Shown here: positions 7,846 through 15,002 of the stretch, piece by piece
Position numbering within the stretch: position 1 is the first letter of the stretch
How the letters are laid out: each line of letters begins with the position of its first letter
NCBI GenBank assembly: GCA_900548585.1
Contig: URLI01000044.1
Coordinates: forward strand, 1-15,554
DNA from: an uncultured Prevotella sp.
GTDB taxonomy: Bacteria; Bacteroidota; Bacteroidia; Bacteroidales; Bacteroidaceae
Direction of reading: 5' to 3'
Length of the DNA: 15,554 nt
Program-made: the position numbers and the translations under genes
Notes under the pieces: generated by a model
What the model saw: only the letters and a program-made list of their open reading frames with translations
Databases searched by the model: none
What the model was told of the DNA's origin: nothing

Positions 7846-7861
7846 TTACACAAAAGTGTAA
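7846..7861. promoter_or_regulatory. Palindromic box 2 (TTACAC-AAAA-GTGTAA)
   Basis: Perfect 6-bp arms around AAAA. Its centre (7853.5) is exactly 39 bp from box 3 and 41 bp from the centre of the luxR-like -7 element. It may serve both the GNAT promoter (distal site) and autoregulation of luxR. Confidence 0.87.
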
Positions 7862-7884
7862 AAAACAAAGAGAGAAATGCCAAA

Positions 7885-7900
7885 TTACACAAAAGTGTAA
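7885..7900. promoter_or_regulatory. Palindromic box 3 (TTACAC-AAAA-GTGTAA)
   Basis: Perfect 6-bp arms, extended to 7 bp at 7884-7901 (ATTACAC...GTGTAAT). The centre (7892.5) is 34 bp upstream of the centre of the -7 element at 7923-7930, the same spacing as at the ThiF and precursor promoters. Confidence 0.88.
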
Positions 7901-7922
7901 TAGATGATATTTGCATAGGAAG

Positions 7923-7930
7923 TATTTTTG
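7923..7930 (+). promoter_or_regulatory. -7 element of the FeeM/LuxI-like GNAT gene
   Basis: TATTTTTG, a perfect TAnnTTTG, with no -33 TTTG; box 3 covers that zone. It lies 28 bp before ATG 7959 and downstream of the alternative TTG start at 7911, which argues for the ATG. Confidence 0.7.
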
Positions 7931-7958
7931 CCGTATAATTCAAGAAATAAAAAGCATT

Positions 7959-8588
7959 ATGGAAAAACAGATTGCAACATTTAAGGACTACGCTATTTTC
8001 ATGGCAGACAAAACGAGTCTGTTGGAAATAGCACAGTTTGTAGTCAGGGAAAATTACTCCCATCACTTATCTTCATTTACAGAGAAAGAAGTAAATGAAG
8101 ATATCAAATCAGTGCTTGAAGAAGAGGAATATCTGTATGATAACAAATCTCATATCTATATTGCAAGGGATGCCTTTGGGAATATAATTGGCTGCATCAG
8201 GAGTTTTCATTGGGATAAACACAAGACTCTTCCTATCGAAAAAATATATGGGATAAACCCGCTGAATGCTATTCACCAGGAAAGCAAATATAGTTTTTGG
8301 CATATCGGACGCTTTGCCGTTGCAAAGGAATCGGGAATATCCACATTGACTTTATTCAAGCGGTTAATGGCATTGGCAGTAAAGCCGATAGTTGAGGACA
8401 AGTACAGCTATATGATTGCAGAGATTGACAGCAAACTACTGAAAGTAATGAAAGTTTTGGGATTTGGCACACGCCAAATAGGGAAACCCATAGACTACCT
8501 TACATCAGAGACCGTTCCTGTATGTTCCAGTAAGAGAGGTTTAATGGGGTTCTTTTCCAGATATGGTGAACTTTGCAAGGCTGCATGA
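7959..8588 (+). CDS. GNAT-fold acyltransferase resembling FeeM/LuxI N-acyl synthases
   Basis: A 209-aa protein whose layout resembles the FeeM/LuxI branch of GNAT enzymes, which join an acyl chain from acyl-ACP to an amino acid or S-adenosylmethionine. After an N-terminal helical region, SHIYIARDAFGNIIGCIRSF (64-83) is a typical GNAT beta-strand pair. WHIGRFAVAKES (114-125) parallels the ExSRFxV segment of LuxI: the Arg is kept (118) but the Glu is replaced by His116 or Trp114, depending on alignment. MIAEIDSKLLKVMKVLGFGTRQIGKPIDY, then ETVPV, matches the FeeM-type C-terminus. A longer frame from TTG 7911 is rejected because it starts upstream of the -7 element. It is divergent from the luxR-like gene and box-controlled. 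A signal synthase is the favoured role; acylation of the peptide product is an alternative. Confidence 0.72.
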   Translation: MEKQIATFKDYAIFMADKTSLLEIAQFVVRENYSHHLSSFTEKEVNEDIKSVLEEEEYLYDNKSHIYIARDAFGNIIGCIRSFHWDKHKTLPIEKIYGINPLNAIHQESKYSFWHIGRFAVAKESGISTLTLFKRLMALAVKPIVEDKYSYMIAEIDSKLLKVMKVLGFGTRQIGKPIDYLTSETVPVCSSKRGLMGFFSRYGELCKAA

Positions 8589-8604
8589 TTACACTTTTGT
8601 GTAA
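8589..8604 (+). promoter_or_regulatory. Palindromic box 4 (TTACAC-TTTT-GTGTAA)
   Basis: Perfect arms, extended to ATTACAC...GTGTAAT at 8588-8605. It begins directly after the GNAT stop codon. The centre (8596.5) is 39 bp upstream of box 5, matching the box 2-3 spacing. Confidence 0.88.
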
Positions 8605-8627
8605 TATTTAAGCCGATAAACTCAAAA

Positions 8628-8643
8628 TTACACTTTTGTGTAG
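8628..8643 (+). promoter_or_regulatory. Palindromic box 5 (TTACAC-TTTT-GTGTAG)
   Basis: Same sequence as box 1, including the final G and the following TGAA/TGGA-like flank. The centre (8635.5) is 34 bp upstream of the centre of the -7 element at 8666-8673. Confidence 0.87.
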
Positions 8644-8665
8644 TGGAAAAATTTGGAGATACAAA

Positions 8666-8673
8666 TATATTTG
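8666..8673 (+). promoter_or_regulatory. -7 element of the precursor/maturase/export operon
   Basis: TATATTTG, a perfect TAnnTTTG, without a -33 TTTG. The implied leader is about 90 nt, much longer than for the other two box-driven promoters. It contains a weak AT hairpin (ATAATC 8682-8687 with GATTAT 8698-8703). Confidence 0.7.
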
Positions 8674-8770
8674 CAACAGAAATAATCGAGTCGACAAGAT
8701 TATAGAGCAGACCTAACTGCCAAAAGGAGCAATGCCGGAAGCTATAAGAAGGCAAAAACAATAAAGTAAT

Positions 8771-8965
8771 ATGGAAAATCTACAGAAATCAGACAAGTTA
8801 GATGTTCTTGAATTAATGGAAGTAAAAGGAGGAATCCTGGACAAAACACAAGTTTGTATTTTTGCATCAGCAGTTAAATGTACCGTGCAAGGTTCTGGGG
8901 TTATAATACAACAGCCCTCCCCATCTACTCATACATCAGGTATCTCAAGTAGTGTACAAGGATAA
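8771..8965 (+). CDS. Double-glycine RiPP precursor peptide
   Basis: A 64-aa peptide, the likely substrate of the cluster. The leader ends at Gly20-Gly21 and fits the double-glycine consensus: Leu at -12, Glu at -8, Leu at -7, Val at -4, then GG. Cleavage after Gly21 by the C39 peptidase encoded downstream would release a 43-aa core beginning ILDK. The core has two cysteines (29 and 37, seven residues between), a hydrophobic stretch around them (VCIFASAVKC), and a Ser/Thr/Gly/Pro-rich tail ending in VQG. It is the first gene after a two-box promoter and lies 15 bp before the radical SAM gene. The leader is of the kind seen in GG-Bacteroidales natural-product precursors; the core itself I do not recognise. 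Thioether, C-C or C-terminal modification are all possible. Confidence 0.85.
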   Translation: MENLQKSDKLDVLELMEVKGGILDKTQVCIFASAVKCTVQGSGVIIQQPSPSTHTSGISSSVQG

Positions 8966-8980
8966 CTATTCTATTACAAT

Positions 8981-10477
8981 ATGAAATATCAATCGGTTGT
9001 ATTAAATCCAGATTATCATTTTAAAAATGATATTGATAGGGTTGTATTGTATTCTGGAAAACAAGTAAAAGATTACAGTTCTCCAGATTGGATTAGTTAT
9101 CTACATCCAATGCAGGCTCAAATTTTAAGTGTTTTTTGCGAAGAAAGGTCATTAGTGGACCAATACAAAAAATTGTCTTTTGACTTGAATCTATCAATCG
9201 AAAGTATTGCCAAAATGATAGAGCCATATATTGAGAATGAAACCCCAATTTATACTATGTTTTCAGGGCAAAAAATTCCACTTCCAACAAATGTGTTGAT
9301 AGAATCTAAGAAGAAAGATAAAAATTTTAAGTATGAAGATTATCAAACCAAAGATTTCTATTGTGATAATATAAATATTACACCTGACAGGCTGCACAAG
9401 GCTCCGCAATCTATGCTATTTATGCTTACAAACAAATGTATTACAAATTGTAAATATTGTTATGCGGACAGAAAAACAAAGCACAAGTCATTGTCAACAT
9501 CCAAGATCATAGAAATAATAGAAGAAGCCAAAGAATTAAGAATGACATATATAGATGTTATTGGTGGTGAAATTTTCTGTCGTAAGGATTGGAATATAAT
9601 TATAAAGAAAATGGTTGACAACAATCTTTCTCCCAATTACATCTCTACTAAAGTTCCAATAACAGAGTACGATATTAAGCAATTACTTGCTACAGGATAT
9701 AAAAATGTGGTTCAAATATCTTTAGACGCTTTGGATGATTATGTGTTAAATTCTATTATTGGTACACATGACGGATATGTCGAAAAAATAAAAAACAGTA
9801 TACGATTGTTATGCGAATATGGCTTTACTGTACAGATAGACACAATTCTTACAAAGCTAAATATAAAAGAAAATTATTTGTTAGAATTGTTTGAATATAT
9901 AAAGACCATTCCAAATTTGGCATATTGGGAGATTAGAGTCCCTGAATATTCGATATATACACCGGAAAGTTTTACAGAGATTCAAGCTTCTAAGAAAGAG
10001 ATTGATTTTATCGGGCATTTTATTGAAGATGAGATTAAGTATAAAGCTGATTTCCAGATTTATTTTAGTGACGAGGCTTCACACTATACTTATAGGAAAG
10101 GAAAAACTACGGATGAATGTTTTCATGGAGGTGCATGCGGAATCCTTCAAGATCGTTTATTTATCTTGCCTGACGGAAAAGTAAGCGTATGTGAACAACT
10201 ATATTGGCATCCTCAATTCATTATAGGTGATTTAAAAGAACAAACAATTAGTGAAATATGGAATTCAACAAAAGCTTTGAAATTATTCGAAATGAAAGCG
10301 AATATGTTCAGAAATGAAAGCAGGTGCCATACTTGCGAGGCACTGTCGTCTTGTAATAAAAGGCATAGAAGATGTTTTGTAAAAGCCATAAAAGCGTATG
10401 GGTTGGACAATTGGGATTACCCAGATCCTAGATGTATCTATGCCCCGGAAATACATTCAAAATTGGTATACGAATAA
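8981..10477 (+). CDS. Radical SAM/SPASM peptide maturase
   Basis: A 498-aa radical SAM enzyme that probably modifies the upstream precursor. Residues 1-110 contain LHPMQAQILSVF...LSIESIAKMIEPYIE, which could be a winged-helix leader-recognition (RRE/PqqD-like) domain. The SAM-binding 4Fe-4S motif is CITNCKYC (Cys153, 157, 160), followed by IGGEIF (194-199). The C-terminal SPASM-like region has eight cysteines (380, 386, 404, 449, 452, 458, 465, 485), enough for two auxiliary clusters, with the familiar ILPDGKVSVC and CxxCx5C spacing. Such enzymes make thioether (sactipeptide/ranthipeptide) or C-C crosslinks. The gene is markedly AT-rich (two sampled 60-base lines are 23% and 30% GC), unlike its downstream neighbours, which suggests separate acquisition. 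It is 11 bp before the outer membrane protein gene. Confidence 0.93.
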   Translation: MKYQSVVLNPDYHFKNDIDRVVLYSGKQVKDYSSPDWISYLHPMQAQILSVFCEERSLVDQYKKLSFDLNLSIESIAKMIEPYIENETPIYTMFSGQKIPLPTNVLIESKKKDKNFKYEDYQTKDFYCDNINITPDRLHKAPQSMLFMLTNKCITNCKYCYADRKTKHKSLSTSKIIEIIEEAKELRMTYIDVIGGEIFCRKDWNIIIKKMVDNNLSPNYISTKVPITEYDIKQLLATGYKNVVQISLDALDDYVLNSIIGTHDGYVEKIKNSIRLLCEYGFTVQIDTILTKLNIKENYLLELFEYIKTIPNLAYWEIRVPEYSIYTPESFTEIQASKKEIDFIGHFIEDEIKYKADFQIYFSDEASHYTYRKGKTTDECFHGGACGILQDRLFILPDGKVSVCEQLYWHPQFIIGDLKEQTISEIWNSTKALKLFEMKANMFRNESRCHTCEALSSCNKRHRRCFVKAIKAYGLDNWDYPDPRCIYAPEIHSKLVYE

Positions 10478-10488
10478 ATAATATAATT

Positions 10489-12777
10489 ATGAATAAACTT
10501 GTTTTTACATTATTGGTTATATGTTGTGTCCTCAAAGTTCAGGCACAAAGGCTATCAGGAACAGTTACCGACGAAAAAGACGCCCCTTTGCCTTTTGCGA
10601 CGGTTGCAATCATAAATCTTGCAGACTCCACTTTGCTGACATGCTGTTTGACAGACAACGACGGTTGCTTTGATATAGAAGAGGCAAACACCGATGTGAT
10701 GATTCGGATAAGCATGGTCGGCTATGAGATGCAGAGTTTCGTAAAACCTTTCCCAAAACACATCCGCATGAAGCCCACATCACAGGAACTGGGAGAGGTC
10801 GTCGTAACGGCTGTAAGAAAGTTTGTGAAGATGTCAAACCGAGGACTGGTTGTTAACATGGAAGGAAATCCGTTGGCAAAACTGCCTTCGGTGGAAGACG
10901 CTATAAAGCAAATGCCTATGATTGACCCTGTGAGCGGAACGGTGCTGGGAAAAGGTTCGCCAGAAATATATATCAACAAGCGTAAGGTGCGCGACGGAAA
11001 CGAAATAAAGCAACTCTCGCCAGAGAAAGTGCGCAGTGTGGAAATCATTACCCGCCCAGGAGCGCGGTATAATTCAGATGTAAGGGCTGTGATAATCATA
11101 CATACAAAGAAACTTGATGAGGGATTGGCAGGCGTGTTCACGGGCACCGGCACATTGTCAGAGGTGCATTCGGGCGAAGCCAACGCCAGTTTGTCATATA
11201 TGTTCCACAATGGTCTGGGCATTTATGGCGGTGCCTCGGTTGGCTCGCAGGGCTTCAACCAGAACCGTACATATACAGAAATGTTCAACAACTACGCATT
11301 TCACACCACTACAGAGGGTAAATATAATTCGCGCACAGAGTCATTAAAGGCGAATTTCGGTACGAGTTACGACTTCTCTGCCAATAAGTCTATAGGTGTT
11401 AGATATGAGTTCAGTCGCATTCCAAATACCCATTACAAGGCTGCTGCCGACTTTTTTACCAATGCTTTGGCAGAAGCCACTGAGGCAAAATCCCTGTCGG
11501 AAAGTCGCTCGCAGAGTTATCAACACACTATGAACGCCTATTCTTATATGAGTTTTGGCAAGAGAAAGAACTTCGATTTTGCGTTAGATGCCGACTATAT
11601 ATATGGCAGCAATGGGCAATCTGCCGACAACAACGAAACACTGCGGAACTCCTTGTGGAACATGAAAACCGACAACAACAATGCATACCATATCTTTGCC
11701 TCTAAAGCCAGCCTGAACATGACTTTCGGAAAGCTGGCAGCTGAAGTGGGCTTGCAATATTCCTACACCAAAAACAATATGCGTTTCAATAGCACGGGCA
11801 GCGACAACAACTCATTCTTGAAACTCTCTACCGATCAGGAGAGCCAGCATCTGTATGCCGGTTACTTCACCCTTGCCTACGGGTTAAATGACAATTGGAG
11901 CGTAAACGGAGGATTGAGACTTGAAAACACCGCTTTTAATTACGAGCAGAACGGTGTAGAGATAAAAGAACAGTCGAAGACTTTCACAGATGTTTTGCCA
12001 ACGTTGGGCGTAACCTACCAAAAGGGGAACGTGGGAGTCGGTTTGGCTTACAGTTCGAATATCAACCGTCCGAGCTACAACATGCTCAACAACAACTACA
12101 CCTATGTTTCACATACGTCGTGGGAAACGGGAAACCCATTCTTGAAGCCGGCTTTGACCCACTCGCTTGAACTATCATTGCAATGTAAACAAACCATGCT
12201 GACAGCCTGCTACAATCGCAACGTCCGGGCTATCAATACGGTCTATACGTTCCTGCCGGCAGAGAATGTAAACCTCCGTCAGGAAATAAACCTGCCCGAT
12301 TATGACAGTTATCTGTTCGTTGCATCTCACAGCTTCAACATCGGTCTGTGGCATCCCATGCTGCAAGGTGTGCTCATGTTCCAAAATTTGAAATACGGAA
12401 CAGACAACCAAAGCTACGATAAACCGCTGGGCAAGATAACTCTCAGCAATCGTCTTGATTTGCCGTGGTCACTCTACGCATACGTTGGTGCCTCGTGGAC
12501 AAGTAAAGGGCATCAGGCAACTATCTATTCAGAGGGCGACTTCTCCTTTTATATTATGTTGAACAAGAATATAAAGAATTGGTCGTTTAATCTCCTCTTC
12601 AACGATGTAGCAAACACATACAGACAGAAAAGCGTGTGCAACACCAATGGCGTCTCGTATCGTGAACATCGCAAGGGAGCATCGCAAATAATTCAACTGT
12701 CAGTCTCCTATTCTTTCAAGCAGAAGAAATCATTTAAGGGTAAGGGTGCTGCTCAAGAAGAACTGCAACGTTTTTAG
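10489..12777 (+). CDS. Outer membrane beta-barrel protein, TonB-receptor-like, in the RiPP operon
   Basis: A 762-aa outer membrane protein. A signal peptide (MNKLVFTLLVICCVLKVQAQ) is followed by a CarboxypepD_reg-like beta-sandwich (RLSGTVTDEKDAPLPFATVAI, then a GYEMQSF strand), an LGEVVVTA linker of the kind that precedes SusC/TonB plugs, a plug-like domain (LPSVEDAIKQMPMI, EIYINKRKVRDG, KVRSVEIITRPGARYN), and about 500 residues of alternating beta-strands ending near IIQLSVSYSFKQKK. This is the OMP_b-brl_3-type architecture, shorter than most SusC proteins. ATG 10489 is chosen over an in-frame ATG at 10432, since it begins a proper signal peptide and avoids a 46-bp overlap with the maturase gene. 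Its place between maturase and exporter suggests a role in moving the peptide across the outer membrane, in immunity, or in uptake. Confidence 0.9.
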   Translation: MNKLVFTLLVICCVLKVQAQRLSGTVTDEKDAPLPFATVAIINLADSTLLTCCLTDNDGCFDIEEANTDVMIRISMVGYEMQSFVKPFPKHIRMKPTSQELGEVVVTAVRKFVKMSNRGLVVNMEGNPLAKLPSVEDAIKQMPMIDPVSGTVLGKGSPEIYINKRKVRDGNEIKQLSPEKVRSVEIITRPGARYNSDVRAVIIIHTKKLDEGLAGVFTGTGTLSEVHSGEANASLSYMFHNGLGIYGGASVGSQGFNQNRTYTEMFNNYAFHTTTEGKYNSRTESLKANFGTSYDFSANKSIGVRYEFSRIPNTHYKAAADFFTNALAEATEAKSLSESRSQSYQHTMNAYSYMSFGKRKNFDFALDADYIYGSNGQSADNNETLRNSLWNMKTDNNNAYHIFASKASLNMTFGKLAAEVGLQYSYTKNNMRFNSTGSDNNSFLKLSTDQESQHLYAGYFTLAYGLNDNWSVNGGLRLENTAFNYEQNGVEIKEQSKTFTDVLPTLGVTYQKGNVGVGLAYSSNINRPSYNMLNNNYTYVSHTSWETGNPFLKPALTHSLELSLQCKQTMLTACYNRNVRAINTVYTFLPAENVNLRQEINLPDYDSYLFVASHSFNIGLWHPMLQGVLMFQNLKYGTDNQSYDKPLGKITLSNRLDLPWSLYAYVGASWTSKGHQATIYSEGDFSFYIMLNKNIKNWSFNLLFNDVANTYRQKSVCNTNGVSYREHRKGASQIIQLSVSYSFKQKKSFKGKGAAQEELQRF

Positions 12778-12791
12778 AAAGTGTTAAAACT

Positions 12792-14987
12792 ATGTATCGT
12801 TTCTCTTTTGTTCAACAAGAAGACTCTATGCAATGTGGTGTAGCATGTTTGCAAATGATATGTAGATATTTTGGTAAAAAATACTCTGCAAAAGGACTTT
12901 CTCGCATCTGTGCTGCTACAGCGGAAGGAGTATCACTACTCGGCATTACTGATGCTGCGAATATACTTGGTCTTAGCTCAGAATGTCAGCGTACTAATAT
13001 AGAACACTTAAAAAAGATTTGGCATCCTGCAATTCTCCACTGGAATCAAAACCACTTTGTTGTTCTTTATAAAGTCAAGAATGGAAAGACCTTTTATATC
13101 GCTGATCCAGGCAAAGGACTTGTCAGGTACAATCTTGAGGAGTTCAAGAAGCATTGGATTAGCACCCAGTCGGGCGGTGAGGAAAAAGGGATCGCCATGT
13201 TCTTAGAACCCACACCTGCGTTTTATGAAAAGAAAATAGACGAAGAACACAAAGAGGAACGCTCGTTTAAGTTCCTATTTGGCTATATCAAGCAATATCG
13301 CAAGTACTTCGGGCAGATCGTATTGGGGCTGCTCGTGGGCAGTTTGTTACAACTTATTCTGCCTTTCCTCACACAATCCATTGTGGACGTGGGCATCAAA
13401 AACCAGAACATCGGCTTTATTTGGCTGATACTTCTTGGCCAACTGATGCTTACCGTAAGCCGAACTGCCATCGACTTTATCCGTCGTTGGCTCTTACTAC
13501 ATATCTCTTTGCGTATCAACATTTCTTTAGTGAGCGACTTCTTCATCAAACTCTTAAAACTGCCGATGTCGTTCTTCGACACCAAACTGATGGGCGACCT
13601 CATGCAGCGTATGGGCGACCACAGCCGTGTGAACTCGTTCCTGACACAGCAAACGCTCAGCATCGTGTTCTCCCTCTTCACCTTTGTGGTGTTCAGCATT
13701 GTGCTGCTGTTCTATAATTGGCTTGTTTTCACTATTTTCATGCTCGGCAGTATGCTCTACGGCGGTTGGCTCGCGCTATTCCTCAGGCGTAGAAAAGTAC
13801 TCGACTATGAACTCTTTGAGCAGCAAGCCATCAATAACAACAAGACCTACGAGTTTATCACCTCCATGCAGGAGATAAAGCTGCAAGACTGCGAGCAGCG
13901 CAGACGTTGGGAATGGGAGGACGTGCAGGCAGACCTCTTCGGAGTGCAGATGAAGTCGCTGAAACTCCAGCAGACACAAGAGGCAGGCAGCATTTTTATC
14001 AACGAACTGAAAAACATTGTCATCACGGTGGTAGCAGCAACAGCCGTCATTCACGGACAGCTCACACTGGGTATGATGCTTGCCGTGCAGTATATCATCG
14101 GACAGCTCAACTCGCCTGTCGAGCAGTTGATGAGTTTCTTCTACTCCGTACAAGATGTAAAGATAAGCCTTGAGCGTATCAACGAGATCCACCGTATGGA
14201 CGATGAGAACGGAAAGCAGGGACTGGAAACTTCAGTGAAAGAAGAGAATATGGGTATAGACCTTGAAAACGTGAGCTTCAAGTACGACCCTCACGCACTG
14301 AAAACCATCATAGATGATGTAAGCCTCACTATTCCCAAAGGCAAGGTAACTGCCATTGTCGGTGCGTCGGGTAGCGGTAAGACAACGCTCATCAAACTAA
14401 TGTTAGGCTATTATCCCGTATTGGGAGGTCAGATTACCATTGGCGGAACTGATGTAAACACGCTCAACAAGAAGTGGTGGCGCAGGCAGTGTGGTGTGGT
14501 GATGCAGGAGGGTGTAATCTTTTCCGAGAGCATAGCAAGGAACATTGCCGTAGATGATGGCGAGATAGACAAAGAGCGATTGCAGAAGGCTGCTGAGATA
14601 GCCTGCATCCACGATTATGTGATGGGCTTACCCTTAAAATACAACACCAAGATAGGGCGCGATGGTGTAGGCTTAAGTCAAGGACAGAAGCAGCGCATCC
14701 TAATAGCGAGAGCCGTGTACAAGAACCCCGACTATATCTTCCTTGACGAAGCCACTAACTCGCTCGATGCCAATAACGAGCGCATGATTGTGGAGCATCT
14801 GGACGAGTTCTACAAAGGCAAGACGGTGGTTATCGTAGCGCACCGATTAAGTACGGTGAAGAATGCTGACCAGATAGTGGTATTGGATAAAGGCAAGGTT
14901 GTGGAAATCGGCAACCACGAAGCGCTTACGGAAAAGCGGGGTGCATACTATAACCTCGTGAAAAACCAGTTGGAATTAGGCAACTAA
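12792..14987 (+). CDS. Peptidase-containing ABC exporter (C39 peptidase, PCAT)
   Basis: A 731-aa inner-membrane exporter that should remove the double-glycine leader and pump the core peptide out. The N-terminal C39 peptidase (about 1-135) has Gln9, catalytic Cys15 (QQEDSMQCGVACL), His88 (NQNHFVVLY) and Asp105 (YIADPGKG). Membrane segments run from about 170 to 450. The nucleotide-binding domain has Walker A GASGSGKT (524-531), a Q-loop at MQEGVIF, signature LSQGQ (628-632, one change from LSGGQ), Walker B YIFLDEA (648-654) and H-loop His684. All catalytic residues are intact. It starts 14 bp after the outer membrane protein gene. By hand count the first ~480 bases are about 40% GC, while the transmembrane/ATPase part reaches 45-58% in most lines, a hint of a mosaic gene. 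Confidence 0.97.
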   Translation: MYRFSFVQQEDSMQCGVACLQMICRYFGKKYSAKGLSRICAATAEGVSLLGITDAANILGLSSECQRTNIEHLKKIWHPAILHWNQNHFVVLYKVKNGKTFYIADPGKGLVRYNLEEFKKHWISTQSGGEEKGIAMFLEPTPAFYEKKIDEEHKEERSFKFLFGYIKQYRKYFGQIVLGLLVGSLLQLILPFLTQSIVDVGIKNQNIGFIWLILLGQLMLTVSRTAIDFIRRWLLLHISLRINISLVSDFFIKLLKLPMSFFDTKLMGDLMQRMGDHSRVNSFLTQQTLSIVFSLFTFVVFSIVLLFYNWLVFTIFMLGSMLYGGWLALFLRRRKVLDYELFEQQAINNNKTYEFITSMQEIKLQDCEQRRRWEWEDVQADLFGVQMKSLKLQQTQEAGSIFINELKNIVITVVAATAVIHGQLTLGMMLAVQYIIGQLNSPVEQLMSFFYSVQDVKISLERINEIHRMDDENGKQGLETSVKEENMGIDLENVSFKYDPHALKTIIDDVSLTIPKGKVTAIVGASGSGKTTLIKLMLGYYPVLGGQITIGGTDVNTLNKKWWRRQCGVVMQEGVIFSESIARNIAVDDGEIDKERLQKAAEIACIHDYVMGLPLKYNTKIGRDGVGLSQGQKQRILIARAVYKNPDYIFLDEATNSLDANNERMIVEHLDEFYKGKTVVIVAHRLSTVKNADQIVVLDKGKVVEIGNHEALTEKRGAYYNLVKNQLELGN

Positions 14988-15002
14988 TAATGTAGAAACA
15001 CT

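Noticed and set aside
7911..7958. Upstream TTG start for the GNAT gene
   Set aside because: It would begin upstream of the -7 element at 7923-7930; ATG 7959 fits the promoter.
6185..8643. The five palindromes as a CRISPR array or mobile-element repeat
   Set aside because: They are short, perfectly symmetric, irregularly placed overall and each tied to a promoter; no cas gene, regular spacer or transposase is present.
8732..8764. 10-codon upstream ORF in the precursor leader
   Set aside because: The AAGGAG is only 2 nt from the ATG, too close for good initiation, and the peptide has no recognisable feature.
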